Shown: positions 29,226-38,441, counted from the first letter of the stretch. The stretch: DNA of 64,000 nt from Nocardioides allogilvus (GCF_003047285.1 NZ_PZYX01000001.1:186001-250000); one strand, 5' to 3'. Notes: generated from the sequence alone by a model not told the origin. Numbers and translations: made by a program.

Positions 29226-30209
29226 ATGAGCATCGACGTCACCGGACTCACCAAGACGTATGGCGACTTCGTCGCGCTCGACGACGTCAACGTCTCCCTG
29301 CCCACCGGCCAGCTGACCGCCCTCCTCGGCCCGTCCGGGGGCGGCAAGTCGACGCTGCTGCGGATCATCGCCGGCCTCGACACCGCCGACACCGGCACGG
29401 TGTCGATCGAGGGCATGGACGCGACCAGGCTGCCGCCGCAGAAGCGCAACGTCGGCTTCGTGTTCCAGCACTACGCCGTCTTCAAGCACATGACGGTCGC
29501 CAAGAACGTCGCCTTCGGGCTCGAGATCCGCAAGCGGCCGAAGGACGAGGTCGCGGCGCGGGTCGACGAGCTGCTCAAGCTGGTGCACCTCTCGCAGTTC
29601 GCGCACCGCTTGCCCTCGCAGCTCTCCGGCGGCCAGCGGCAGCGGATGGCGCTGGCGCGGGCGCTCGCGGTGGAGCCGACCGTGCTGCTGCTCGACGAGC
29701 CCTTCGGTGCGCTGGATGCGAAGGTCCGCAAGGAGCTGCGCGACTGGCTGCGCCGGCTGCACGACGAGGTCGCCGTCACCACGGTCTTCGTCACCCACGA
29801 CCAGGAGGAGGCCCTCGAGGTCGCCGACGAGATCGTCGTCATCAACGAGGGCCGCGTCGAGCAGGTCGGCTCGCCCGACCAGCTCTACGACGAGCCGGCC
29901 AACGACTTCGTGATGGGTTTCCTCGGCGAGGTCACCACCCTCGGCGGCCTGACGCTGCGCCCGCACGACATCGAGGTCGCGACGTCGCCGTACACCGCAG
30001 GCGCGATCGAGGGCTCGGTGCACCGCATGCTGCGCATCGGCTTCGAGGTGCGCCTCAGCGTGCTCACGGTCGACGGCGAGGACGCGTCCGTCGTGCTCAC
30101 CCGCACCCACGCGCGCAGCCTGGGGCTCGTCGAGGGCGCCACCGTCTGGCTCACCCCGGCCACGGGTGCAGCGATGGTCCCGTCGATGCAGTCCTCGCTC
30201 GCCGGCTGA
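29226..30209 (+). CDS. cysA: sulfate ABC transporter ATP-binding protein
   Basis: 327 aa. Walker [10 protein letters not shown] (35-43), signature [15 protein letters not shown], Walker [13 protein letters not shown] and switch His in [13 protein letters not shown] are intact. The C-terminal 90 residues form a short TOBE-like regulatory region (LRPHDIEV), somewhat shorter than the roughly 350-365 aa of enteric CysA. It ends the sulfate operon. Confidence 0.92.
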   Translation: MSIDVTGLTKTYGDFVALDDVNVSLPTGQLTALLGPSGGGKSTLLRIIAGLDTADTGTVSIEGMDATRLPPQKRNVGFVFQHYAVFKHMTVAKNVAFGLEIRKRPKDEVAARVDELLKLVHLSQFAHRLPSQLSGGQRQRMALARALAVEPTVLLLDEPFGALDAKVRKELRDWLRRLHDEVAVTTVFVTHDQEEALEVADEIVVINEGRVEQVGSPDQLYDEPANDFVMGFLGEVTTLGGLTLRPHDIEVATSPYTAGAIEGSVHRMLRIGFEVRLSVLTVDGEDASVVLTRTHARSLGLVEGATVWLTPATGAAMVPSMQSSLAG

Positions 30210-30229
30210 GCGACCAACTGGTGTGACCC

Positions 30230-30258
30230 TTGACACATCAGGCGAGCCTCCCTAGCGT
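30230..30258 (+). promoter_or_regulatory. promoter of the sialidase operon
   Basis: TTGACA at 30230-30235 and TAGCGT at 30253-30258 are spaced 17 nt. The palindromic operator begins at the last base of the -10 box, so a bound repressor would block RNA polymerase. Confidence 0.6.
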
Positions 30259-30282
30259 GATCAGACATCAGATGTCTGATCA
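30258..30282. promoter_or_regulatory. 25-bp perfect palindromic operator before the sialidase gene
   Basis: Arms TGATCAGACATC (30258-30269) and GATGTCTGATCA (30271-30282) surround a single central A. A 17-nt core (ATCAGACATCAGA then TGTC) recurs with one change at 35664-35680 between the GntR/FadR regulator and the importer operon. It is the likely binding site of that regulator. Confidence 0.8.
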
Positions 30283-30296
30283 ATAAGGAGACCCCC

Positions 30297-32750
30297 ATGC
30301 ACGCGCCTCCCCGCCGCCTCCTCGGAGCCTGGTGTGCCGCGCTCCTCGTCACCGCGCCCCTCACCCCGGCGCACGCGGACGACCCGGCACCCGCGCCCCT
30401 GTTCACCACCGACCTCGACCACACCGGCGTCGGCTACCCCGTCTACCGCATCCCGGCCCTGACCGAGTCCAACGCCGGCACCCTGATCGCCTCCTACGAC
30501 GGTCGCCCGACGTACGGCGACGTCCCCAACAACATCGCGCTCGTCGTGCGCCGCAGCACCGACGGCGGCACGACCTGGCAGGAGCGGCAGGTCGTTCGCT
30601 ACGAGCCCGGCAAGCCCGGGTACGGCGATCCCAGCCTGGTCACCGACCGGGAGACGGGCCGCATCTGGCTCTTCCACGCGGCCTCGATCAACCAGGGCTA
30701 CTTCGGTTCCACCACCGGCAACGACAACGACGACCCCGACGTCCTGCACGCCGACGTCAGCTGGTCCGACGACGACGGTGTGACCTGGCAGCACCGCCGG
30801 CTCACCGAGGAGGCGAAGAACCCCGCCTGGGCGGGACTGTTCGCCGCGTCCGGTGAGGGCATCCAGATCCGTCGGGGCCCGTACGCCGGTCGCCTCGTCC
30901 AGCAGTACGCCGTGCGCCACCAGGGCGGCAACTGGGCCGCCAGCCTGATCAGCGACGACCACGGCGAGACGTGGCGCTTCGGCCAGCTCCTCGGCCCCGG
31001 GATGGACGAGAACAAGGTGGTCGAGCTCTCCGACGGCCGGCTGATGCTCAACTCCCGCGCGCAGGGCGGCTACCGCAAGGTCGCCTTCTCCGACGACGGC
31101 GGCGAGAGCTGGTCGGGCCTGCACACCGACGACGAGCTGATCGACCCGGCCAACAACGGCTCGATCATCCGCTACGACGCGGAGGCTGCGCCGCAGTCGG
31201 CCGACGCCCGCAAGCTGCTGTTCAGCAACACCGCCACCCAGAGCGGGCGGTCCAACCTGACGATCCGGCAGTCCTGCGACAACGGCGAGACCTGGCCGAT
31301 CCGGCGGGTGCTGGAGCCCGGCGCCGCCGAGTACTCCACGCTGACGCCGCTCGCGGACGGCCGGTTCGGCCTGCTCTACGAGCGCGGTGGCTACCAGCAC
31401 ATCTCCTATGCGCGCTTCGGGGAGGACTGGCTCGATGGCCTCTGCGCGCCGGTCTCCGCCCGCACGACCGACCCCGGCACCGCCGGCGGCACTGCCGAGG
31501 TCGAGGTCTCGATCACCAGCCAGGAGACGGGGGCCATCGACGGCGTCGTCGTGTCGCTGGACCTGCCGGAGGGCTTCACGGCCCCGGACGTGCGGATCGC
31601 GAAGCTCGCCCCCGGGGCGACCGCGAGCGTGCGGGTGCCCGTCCAGGTCCCCGAGGGAGTGGCGACCAACGCCTACCCCTACACGGTCGAGCTCACCAGC
31701 GACAAGGGCTCTTCGCAGGGCTCCGGGAGCATCATCGTCAAGGGCGGCAACACCGTCCTGAGCGACCTGGTCGAGCGCGACTACGACGGCTCGACGATGA
31801 CCGACCTGACCGACCGGGTCGCCTCGGTGAAGGACCTGACGGGCGGAGCGGTGACCGTGCGGTTCAGCACCACCGCGCGGCCCACCGTGGGCACGCTGCT
31901 GTCGCTCGCGGACCCGATCAGCGCCGTACGCGACGTGGTCGTCTCGCTGAACGGTGGCAAGCCCTACGTCGAGGTGCGCACCGCGTCCGGCACCTATCCG
32001 GTGCGGTTGCAGAGCAACGTCGACGTGGCCGACGGCAAGCAGCACGAGCTGGTCGCCGCGAGCAGCTCGGGCGTGACATCGCTGATCCTGGACGGCGAGC
32101 TCATCGCCCAGGTGAACCGTCAGGCCTTCTTCGCCGACGTCACCGCGCTCACCAAGCCGCACGCCCTCAATCCCAGTGGGCTGCCGAACCTGACCGTGGG
32201 CATGAACCGGGCGCACCTCCCCGTCGCCGGCGGGGCGGCAGCCCCGGGCAACCGGTGGGGCTTCGTGGGCACGATCCACAGCGTGGAGGTCTCCGACGAC
32301 CTCCGGCCCGGCGAGGAGCTCGTGCCGTCGTCCGACCTGGCGATCGCCTCGGTCTCCAGCGAGGAGACCGCGGGCGAGGACGGCCGCGCCGTGAACGCGA
32401 TCGACGGCAGCTCGGCGACCATCTGGCACTCCAGGTGGACCAGCCCCGCGGCCGGCCACCCGCACCAGATCACGCTGGACCTCGGCAGCTCCCAGGCACT
32501 GACCGGGCTGCGCTACCAGCGCCGGGCCACGGGGACCAACGGCGACATCGCCGACTACAACGTCCTCGTCAGCTCGGACAACACGACGTGGACGAAGGTC
32601 GCCTCGGGCACCTTCCCGGCGGGCAAGGGCCTGGCGGAGGCGCGCTTCGCCCGGCAGGACGCCCGCTACGTCCGGCTCGAGGCGCTCAGCGCCACGGACG
32701 GGAAGGTCTTCGCCTCGGCGGCCGAGGTCCGGCCGTTGAGGCTGAGATGA
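30297..32750 (+). CDS. nanH: secreted exo-alpha-sialidase, multidomain (GH33)
   Basis: 817 aa. Signal peptide of about 27 residues (ends PAHA). The six-bladed sialidase domain spans about 30-380: the YRIP motif is at 50-53 (Arg51 of the carboxylate-binding triad), SYDGR follows at 66-70, and Asp boxes of the type SxDxGxTW are seen at STDGGTTW, SDDDGVTW, SDDHGETW and SDDGGESW. Next come a NEW3/Ig-like region (about 384-475), a LamG-like beta-sandwich (about 485-660) and a C-terminal F5/8-type carbohydrate-binding domain (about 680-817). It releases terminal sialic acid outside the cell. AAGGAG precedes the ATG. It overlaps the next gene by 4 nt. Confidence 0.9.
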   Translation: MHAPPRRLLGAWCAALLVTAPLTPAHADDPAPAPLFTTDLDHTGVGYPVYRIPALTESNAGTLIASYDGRPTYGDVPNNIALVVRRSTDGGTTWQERQVVRYEPGKPGYGDPSLVTDRETGRIWLFHAASINQGYFGSTTGNDNDDPDVLHADVSWSDDDGVTWQHRRLTEEAKNPAWAGLFAASGEGIQIRRGPYAGRLVQQYAVRHQGGNWAASLISDDHGETWRFGQLLGPGMDENKVVELSDGRLMLNSRAQGGYRKVAFSDDGGESWSGLHTDDELIDPANNGSIIRYDAEAAPQSADARKLLFSNTATQSGRSNLTIRQSCDNGETWPIRRVLEPGAAEYSTLTPLADGRFGLLYERGGYQHISYARFGEDWLDGLCAPVSARTTDPGTAGGTAEVEVSITSQETGAIDGVVVSLDLPEGFTAPDVRIAKLAPGATASVRVPVQVPEGVATNAYPYTVELTSDKGSSQGSGSIIVKGGNTVLSDLVERDYDGSTMTDLTDRVASVKDLTGGAVTVRFSTTARPTVGTLLSLADPISAVRDVVVSLNGGKPYVEVRTASGTYPVRLQSNVDVADGKQHELVAASSSGVTSLILDGELIAQVNRQAFFADVTALTKPHALNPSGLPNLTVGMNRAHLPVAGGAAAPGNRWGFVGTIHSVEVSDDLRPGEELVPSSDLAIASVSSEETAGEDGRAVNAIDGSSATIWHSRWTSPAAGHPHQITLDLGSSQALTGLRYQRRATGTNGDIADYNVLVSSDNTTWTKVASGTFPAGKGLAEARFARQDARYVRLEALSATDGKVFASAAEVRPLRLR

Positions 32751-33841
32751 CGACGACGCGACGTGGCGCCCTGACCGGACTCGGAGCGGCCGGGCTGGGC
32801 CTGGCAGGACTGGCTGCCACGGCCCAGCCGGCAGTGGCGGACTCCTCCGGGCGCTCCGGGCTCCCGGTCCTGGCGCCCGTGGACGGCAACGACTGGACGG
32901 CCCTGCTGGCCGAGACGCCCCGGGTCCAGCTCGTGCCCGGTGCGACCTACGTCCTGGACCGGACCGCCGACCTGCCCGACGAGTGCCTGATCGAGGGAAA
33001 CGGCGCGATCGTCACGGTCGCGGGTGGCGCCATCGGCGCCCTCGCGGCGACGTCGCGTCGCAACGTCACGATCCGCGGCGTGCGCTTCCTCGGGCAGGAC
33101 GGGGAGGTCGTCAACGCGCCCGCCGAGTTCGGCCACGTCGGACTCCGGCTCACCCGGTGCACCAATGTCCGCGTCCTCGACTGCGACTTCCAGCGTTGGC
33201 GCGGCGCCGGGGTGGTGGTGACCGGCGCGGCCGCCGACAACTACTTCGACTACCGCGTGAAGCTGCAGGGGAACTCGTTCGAGCGTTGCTACATCGGGGT
33301 GTCACTGGCGGATCGCAGCGAGTACTCCCTGCTCAGCGACAACCACTTCTCCTACTGCCGGCTCGGCATCTGGAGCTCGTCGGGCAACTGGACCGTGACC
33401 GGCAACGTGCTGCAGAACTGCTACGGCGCCTACTACGCGATCGCCGCGACCAGCCCGTACGGCGCGCTCGCGGCCGACAACTGGAACCACGGGTCCGTCG
33501 TGGGGAACACGTTCAACCACTCCAACGGCAGTGGTGGCTCTGTGCGGTGGACGACCAACCTCGCGTTCCCGGTCGGAGGGGTCGATCGCGATCCCGGGAG
33601 GGGCGTCACCATCGAGGGCCTGCTGCCGCCGACCTTCACCGGCAACACGCTCTGGTACACCGACGTCCGGGCCAGTCGGCTCGTCGGCACCCGGTGGCTG
33701 TTGTCCGGGTGCACCTTCTCCAACCTCACGATCACCGGTGACGGAGCTGTCCCGGTGCACCTCGTCGGCACCCAGGCCAACGGTGCCGCGAACCTGCCCC
33801 GTCTGGTGGGCAACGTCGTGGACCTGCTGCCCTGGCCCTGA
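32747..33841 (+). CDS. secreted right-handed beta-helix protein coupled to sialidase
   Basis: 364 aa. An N-terminal twin-Arg signal (MTTTRRGALTGLGAAGLGLAG) suggests Tat export in folded form. The mature part has repeated N-x-x-I/V-R-G, CxNVRVLDCDF, LxGNSFERC and LLSDNHFSYC units typical of parallel beta-helix (pectate lyase-like, NosD-like) folds, about residues 60-330. Aromatic and Asn residues cluster in the later coils. No catalytic set can be assigned. The ATG overlaps the sialidase stop by 4 nt, so the two are made together; a polysaccharide lyase, a glycan-binding or a sialic-acid-modifying role is possible. Not a known sialidase-operon member to my knowledge. Confidence 0.75.
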   Translation: MTTTRRGALTGLGAAGLGLAGLAATAQPAVADSSGRSGLPVLAPVDGNDWTALLAETPRVQLVPGATYVLDRTADLPDECLIEGNGAIVTVAGGAIGALAATSRRNVTIRGVRFLGQDGEVVNAPAEFGHVGLRLTRCTNVRVLDCDFQRWRGAGVVVTGAAADNYFDYRVKLQGNSFERCYIGVSLADRSEYSLLSDNHFSYCRLGIWSSSGNWTVTGNVLQNCYGAYYAIAATSPYGALAADNWNHGSVVGNTFNHSNGSGGSVRWTTNLAFPVGGVDRDPGRGVTIEGLLPPTFTGNTLWYTDVRASRLVGTRWLLSGCTFSNLTITGDGAVPVHLVGTQANGAANLPRLVGNVVDLLPWP

Positions 33842-33856
33842 GGTGTGGCGGCGTCG

Positions 33857-34840
33857 TCAGGTCGTGGCGAACCGTTCGCGTAGCCACGCGATGGTGAGCT
33901 CGTCCTGGGCGACGCCGCCACCCTCGTGCTCGTTGTAGGTGTAGACCTCGAGCTCCTTGGTGCCGGCGTAGTGGTTGTAGGCCGCGTAGACGGTGGAGGG
34001 CGGGCACACGTCGTCCATCAGGGCCACCGAGAACAGCGCCGGCACCTCGCTGCGCGCGGCCATGTTGACGCCGTCGAAGTAGTCGAGGGTCGCGAGGGCG
34101 CGATCGGCGTCGGCGCGGTGGGTGCGGACGAACGCGAGCAGCTCGGCGTACGGCGCCCGCGCGGTGATCTCGACGGCGCGCTGCATGTGGCACAGGAACG
34201 GCACGTTGACGACCGCTGCCGCGACGCCGTCGGCGAGGGCTGCCGCGGCGAGGGCGATGCCGCCGCCCTGGCTGGCGCCCGCGACGGCGATCCGGCTCGG
34301 GTCCACGAAGTCGAGGCTGGCGGCCGCCTCGACCGCTCGCACTGCGTCGGTGAAGACACGCCGGTAGTAGTAGTCGGCCGGGTCGAGGATGCCGCGGGTC
34401 AGGAACCCCTCGACGTGGGGTGACGCGCTGCCGGCGGCGTCCCCGGTCGCGCCCGCCCGGCGAGCCCGCGCGCCCTGCCCGCGGGTGTCGACGACGAGGG
34501 TGGCGAAGCCGGCGGCCGGGAGCGCGAGCCAGTCGAGGGGACTGCCGGTGCCGTCGCCGTAGCCCAGGAACTGCACGACCATCGGCACGGGGCCGGGGAC
34601 CACGGCAGGGGACGGGGCGATGAGCAGGGCGTGGATGCGGTCGCCGTCGAAGCCCGAGAACCACAGGTGGCGGCTGTCGACGAGCGGCAGGACTGTCGCG
34701 TGCGGCGCCGTCTCGACGTCGAGCGGCGCGGCGCGCGCGGCGGTGAGGGTGTCGGCCCAGAAGCGGTCGAAGTCGGCAGGTTCGCGGCGTGCGGGGAGGT
34801 ACGTCGCCAGGTCGGCGAGCGGCAGGTCGAAGTGCGGCAC
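33857..34840 (-). CDS. CE7-type acetyl esterase (acetylxylan esterase/cephalosporin deacetylase family)
   Basis: 327 aa alpha/beta hydrolase. The triad is visible: Ser190 in GASQGG, Asp276 or Asp277 in LMDDVCPP and His305 in NEHEGGG; GYGDG and DTRGQG are CE7 features. No signal peptide, so it acts in the cytoplasm. The GTG start at 34840 lies 7 nt after the stop of the regulator gene, so both are one transcript. In this setting removal of O-acetyl groups from imported sialic acid is the best guess; no NanS-type sialate esterase is present. Convergent with the beta-helix gene, 15 nt apart. Confidence 0.75.
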   Translation of the reverse strand: MPHFDLPLADLATYLPARREPADFDRFWADTLTAARAAPLDVETAPHATVLPLVDSRHLWFSGFDGDRIHALLIAPSPAVVPGPVPMVVQFLGYGDGTGSPLDWLALPAAGFATLVVDTRGQGARARRAGATGDAAGSASPHVEGFLTRGILDPADYYYRRVFTDAVRAVEAAASLDFVDPSRIAVAGASQGGGIALAAAALADGVAAAVVNVPFLCHMQRAVEITARAPYAELLAFVRTHRADADRALATLDYFDGVNMAARSEVPALFSVALMDDVCPPSTVYAAYNHYAGTKELEVYTYNEHEGGGVAQDELTIAWLRERFATT

Positions 34841-34847
34841 TGGCGGA

Positions 34848-35618
34848 TCAGACCTCGCTGGACGCGGTGCCGCGCTGGGCGCGGGCGCCGGCGATCGAGG
34901 CCCGGATCGGCTCGTAGTGGTTGGCGATGGCGGTGCGCAGCGCGTCGGCGTCGCCGGCCACGGCGGCCGCGGCGATGTCGCAGTGGTGCTCCGCGGTGAC
35001 CCGGAGGCTCTCGCTGGTCGTCTCCAGGGAGGGGGCGACGATCGTGTGCACGTCCCAGAAGGCACCCGTCAGCTGCAGGATCAGGTTGTTGCCCAGCGGC
35101 TCCATCAGCATGAGGTGGAACTCGCGGTCGAGCTCGATGAACTCCTTGCCGTCGGCCGCCTTCTGGCGCATGCCGTCGGCGAGCAGCGAGAGCTCGGAGC
35201 GGTGGTCGTCGTCGAGGCCGGCGATGATCTGGTCGGCCAGGCCCTGCTCGAGGGTCTGGCGCACCTCGACCAGCTCGGAGAGCACGAGGTGGTCGTCGGC
35301 TTGGCTCAGCAGCCCGCGGAACGCGAGGCTCTCGACGAGGGCGGCCAGCGACATCCCGCCGACATAGGTGCCGTGGCCGTGGCGCACCTCCACGATGTCG
35401 AGCGCGGCGAGCGTCTTGACGGCCTCGCGGACGCTGGAGCGGCTCGCGCCGACGGCGTCGCACAGCTCCGCCTCGGTCGGCAACGGGTCGCCGGGACGCA
35501 GCCGCTGCTGGAGGATGAGCTGCTTGATGTCGTCGGCAACCGTCTCCCGCAGGTGGCGCGTGCGACGCCTCGCCGGGATGCCGTTGTCCGGCTGGGGAGA
35601 CAGATTCGTTCCGCTCAT
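34848..35618 (-). CDS. GntR/FadR-family regulator of the sialic-acid island (NanR-like)
   Basis: 256 aa. N-terminal winged helix about residues 20-90 (LRPGDPLPTEAELCDAVGASRSSVREAVKTL) and C-terminal all-helical FCD ligand domain with conserved His/Asp (DREFHLMLMEP, AEHH, IANHYEPI) that would bind a metal and a sugar acid. The start is the ATG at 35618, preceded by GGAGGG at 8 nt; an upstream in-frame ATG at 35672 has no ribosome site and lies in the operator. Its own promoter region carries one operator copy, suggesting autoregulation. Sialic acid as effector is inferred from context. Confidence 0.8.
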   Translation of the reverse strand: MSGTNLSPQPDNGIPARRRTRHLRETVADDIKQLILQQRLRPGDPLPTEAELCDAVGASRSSVREAVKTLAALDIVEVRHGHGTYVGGMSLAALVESLAFRGLLSQADDHLVLSELVEVRQTLEQGLADQIIAGLDDDHRSELSLLADGMRQKAADGKEFIELDREFHLMLMEPLGNNLILQLTGAFWDVHTIVAPSLETTSESLRVTAEHHCDIAAAAVAGDADALRTAIANHYEPIRASIAGARAQRGTASSEV

Positions 35619-35663
35619 GGCCTTGCCCTCCGTCGTGATCCGTGTCACGCTCAGCATACCGGC

Positions 35664-35680
35664 ATCAGACATCAGACGTC
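35664..35680. promoter_or_regulatory. second operator copy between the regulator and the importer operon
   Basis: ATCAGACATCAGACGTC matches 16 of 17 bases of the sialidase operator core at 30260-30276. The right half-arm is degraded (ATAGG in place of TGATC). It sits 46 nt upstream of the regulator start codon and about 94 nt upstream of the binding-protein gene, so it could control both directions. Confidence 0.65.
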
Positions 35681-35773
35681 ATAGGTCCGGTGAAGTAATT
35701 CCGAATCGCATCATCTCGACACAGAGCGCTGGCGGTCTCCGCGGCCAGGTTCTGACCCCCGATGGAGGCAACA

Positions 35774-37396
35774 GTGAGCATCACCGACACGACACGGTCG
35801 GACCGATCGGCGGGCGTGCGACGCCGGCTGACGACGGGCGCGAAGGCGGTGGCCGTGGCCCTCAGCCTCGCGGTCGCCACGGCCGCGTGCAGCGGACCAT
35901 CCTCGACCAACTCCGGCGCCAGCTCCTCGAACAGCATCGAGGCCACGCTGGCCTTCGCGCTGTCGAGCGGCTTCGACCCGGACAACGCGTCCAGCGCGGT
36001 GGCCACGGCGGCCAACCAGCACATCTTCGAGGGCCTCGTCGACCTCGACCCGGTGACGCGTGAGCCCTACCTCGCGCTCGCCAAGTCCGACCCCGTCGCC
36101 AGCGAGGACGGCCTGACCTGGACCGTCGAGGTGCGCGACGACGCCAAGTTCTCCGACGGCAGCGCCGTGACCGCCGAGGACGTGGCCCACTCCTTCACGC
36201 GCGTCCTCGAGCCGGCGGACCCCGCGGTCGTGCCCCTGATGAACGGCTTCATCAGCTTCATCGAGAGCGTCACCGCGACCGACGACGCGACGGTCGAGTT
36301 CAAGCTCAAGACGCCCTTCCCGCTCTTCGCCCAGCGCATCGCCGTCATCAAGATCGTGCCCAAGGCGCTCACTGCCGACGAGGCCGCGTCCGAGGCCTTC
36401 GACACCGCTCCGGTCGGCTCGGGCCCCTACAAGCTCGACAGCGCCTCGGCCGAGTCGGGCCTGAAGCTCTCGAAGAACGAGAACTACAACGGTCCTCTTC
36501 CTGCGAAGGCGGAGACCATGACGTGGAACACCAACACTGACGCCGCCGCGCGGATCGCCGACCTCGAGGGTGGTCGCGTCCAGGCCATCGAGGCCGTGCC
36601 CTACCTCAACGTCGACTCCCTGAAGGGCTCCTACGAGGTCGAGGCCAAGCAGGCCTTCAACCAGGCGTTCTTGATGTTCAACAACTCCGCAGCTCCCTTC
36701 GACGACAAGCGGGTGCGGCAGGCGCTGCACTACGCGCTCGACAAGGACAAGATCATCCAGACCGCACTGAGCGGCTTCGGCACCCCCGCCAGCAGCTATC
36801 TCGACGAGGGCAACCCGGACTACCAGGAGGCTTCGACGGTCTACGACTACGACGCCGCCAAGGCCGAGCAGCTGCTCGCGGACGCGGGCGTCAAGGACCT
36901 GTCCTTCGAGCTGGTCACGACCGATGCGTCCTTCATCAAGGACATCGCCCCGCTCGTGATCGAGGCGTGGAAGGCGATCGGCGTCAAGGCGACGCTCAAC
37001 ACCGTCCCGTCCGCCGCGGTGTACGGCGAGCTCGTCCCCTCGGACAAGTTCCGCGTGCTGCTCGCCTCGGGTGACCCGAGTGTCTTCGGTCCCGACGCCG
37101 ACCTGCTGCTGCGCTGGTTCTACTACGGCTCGACCTGGCCGTCGGACCGCTACCGCTGGGATGCTCCCGAGCGCCAGCAGGTCGCGGACCTCATCGACGC
37201 GGCTTCGCAGGCCGACGACGAGACCGAGCGGGCCGACCTGTGGAAGCAGGCGCTCGACATCATCGCCGAGGAAGCGCCTCTCTACCCGATCCTGCACACG
37301 CAGGTCGTGACGGCCTACGACGCCGACGCGCTCGAGGGCTTCGAGGGCGCCGCCACCACCGGCATGTACTTCCTCGATGCCGAGCGCAAGGACTGA
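35774..37396 (+). CDS. family 5 substrate-binding lipoprotein of sialic-acid-type ABC importer
   Basis: 540 aa. Lipobox TAAC with Cys39. The family 5 extracellular solute-binding fold (DppA/OppA type) is shown by NQHIFEGLVDLDP, VEVRDDAKFSDGSAVTAEDVAHSF, APVGSGPYKL and DDKRVRQALHYALDKDKI. The GTG at 35774 is chosen because GGAGG (35764-35768) is ideally placed for it; the ATG at 35762 is itself part of that site. Context (lyase, kinase, epimerase downstream) suggests N-acetylneuraminate as ligand, as in the Haemophilus ducreyi SatABCD and bifidobacterial importers. A 15-bp hairpin follows. Confidence 0.82.
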   Translation: MSITDTTRSDRSAGVRRRLTTGAKAVAVALSLAVATAACSGPSSTNSGASSSNSIEATLAFALSSGFDPDNASSAVATAANQHIFEGLVDLDPVTREPYLALAKSDPVASEDGLTWTVEVRDDAKFSDGSAVTAEDVAHSFTRVLEPADPAVVPLMNGFISFIESVTATDDATVEFKLKTPFPLFAQRIAVIKIVPKALTADEAASEAFDTAPVGSGPYKLDSASAESGLKLSKNENYNGPLPAKAETMTWNTNTDAAARIADLEGGRVQAIEAVPYLNVDSLKGSYEVEAKQAFNQAFLMFNNSAAPFDDKRVRQALHYALDKDKIIQTALSGFGTPASSYLDEGNPDYQEASTVYDYDAAKAEQLLADAGVKDLSFELVTTDASFIKDIAPLVIEAWKAIGVKATLNTVPSAAVYGELVPSDKFRVLLASGDPSVFGPDADLLLRWFYYGSTWPSDRYRWDAPERQQVADLIDAASQADDETERADLWKQALDIIAEEAPLYPILHTQVVTAYDADALEGFEGAATTGMYFLDAERKD

Positions 37397-37418
37397 CCGG
37401 ACCTGATCCGGCCGCACC

Positions 37419-37456
37419 GCGTCCTGCCCGGCTTCCCCCCGAGCCGGGCAGGACGC
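37419..37456 (+). terminator. strong hairpin between binding-protein and permease genes
   Basis: The 15-nt arms 37419-37433 (GCGTCCTGCCCGGCT) and 37442-37456 pair perfectly around an 8-nt C-rich loop. Partial termination or 3'-end protection here would give more binding protein than permease. Confidence 0.8.
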
Positions 37457-37484
37457 ATTCCCCCGATTCATCGAGAGTGAACCC

Positions 37485-38441
37485 ATGCTGACTGTCCTGA
37501 GCATGATCGCCAGGCGACTGCTGACCCTGGTCCCGCTGGTCCTGGGGATCACGTTGTTCGTCTTCGTGGTCATGCAGTTCTCACCGGTCGACCCGGCACT
37601 GTCCGTCCTCGGCGACCAGGCCTCGGCGGCCCAGGTCGCCGCGTTCAAGGAGGCCAACGGCCTCGATCGTCCGCTGCCGGTGCGCTACCTCTTCTTCCTC
37701 GGCGACCTCGTGCGCGGCGACCTCGGGATGACGTTCCCGCCCTCAGTGCCGGTCGCGAGCAAGATCGCCACGGCCCTCCCGCTCACCATCCAGCTCACGG
37801 TCCTCGGTGTCCTCGGCGCCATGGTGATCGGCCTGGCCCTCGGCATCACCGCGGCGCTCTACCGCGACCGCTGGCCCGACCAGGTCATGCGCTTCGCCTC
37901 GATGGCCGGCATCGCGATGCCGTCCTTCTGGTTGGCCCTCCTGCTCATCCAGGAGTTCGCCGTACGCCGCCCGTTCTTCCCGACCGGTGGCTACGTCAAC
38001 CCGGCCGACTCGCTGAGCGGGTTCCTCGAGACCCTCGCCCTGCCGGCCCTCGCGCTGGCGGTGCCGGTCGGCTGCTCGCTGGCCCGGATCGTGCGGACGT
38101 CGATGGTCGAGGAGCTCGACCGCGACTACGTCCGCACCGCCATCGGCGCCGGCCTGCCGCCCCACGTCGTCGTCGGGCGCAACGTGCTGCGCAACGCGCT
38201 CGTCAACCCGCTCACGGTCCTCGGCCTGCGGATCGGCTACCTCATCGGCGGCACCGTGATCATCGAGGCGATCTTCTCGCTGCCCGGCATGGGCACGCTG
38301 ATCATGACCGCCGTCCGCCAGAACGACACCGCGCTCGCGCAGGGCACGATCTTGACCATCGCCCTCGGCTTCGTCGTCGTGAACCTGGTCGTCGACATCC
38401 TCTATCTCTTCGCGAACCCTCGGCTGAGGGGAGGCCACTGA
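37485..38441 (+). CDS. ABC transporter permease (DppB-like)
   Basis: 318 aa. First helix in a MIARRLLTLVPLVLGITLFVF start typical for DppB/OppB; the EAA loop GAGLPPHVVVGRNVLRNAL and the final ILYLFANPRLRGGH segment are family features. About six helices. First in-frame ATG at 37485; an ATG at 37503 is possible. Ends one base into the next gene. Confidence 0.88.
   Translation: MLTVLSMIARRLLTLVPLVLGITLFVFVVMQFSPVDPALSVLGDQASAAQVAAFKEANGLDRPLPVRYLFFLGDLVRGDLGMTFPPSVPVASKIATALPLTIQLTVLGVLGAMVIGLALGITAALYRDRWPDQVMRFASMAGIAMPSFWLALLLIQEFAVRRPFFPTGGYVNPADSLSGFLETLALPALALAVPVGCSLARIVRTSMVEELDRDYVRTAIGAGLPPHVVVGRNVLRNALVNPLTVLGLRIGYLIGGTVIIEAIFSLPGMGTLIMTAVRQNDTALAQGTILTIALGFVVVNLVVDILYLFANPRLRGGH

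Noticed and set aside
35762..35773. ATG 35762 as start of the importer binding protein
   Set aside because: The bases after this ATG form GGAGG, the ribosome site for GTG 35774, and nothing upstream of it can bind the ribosome.
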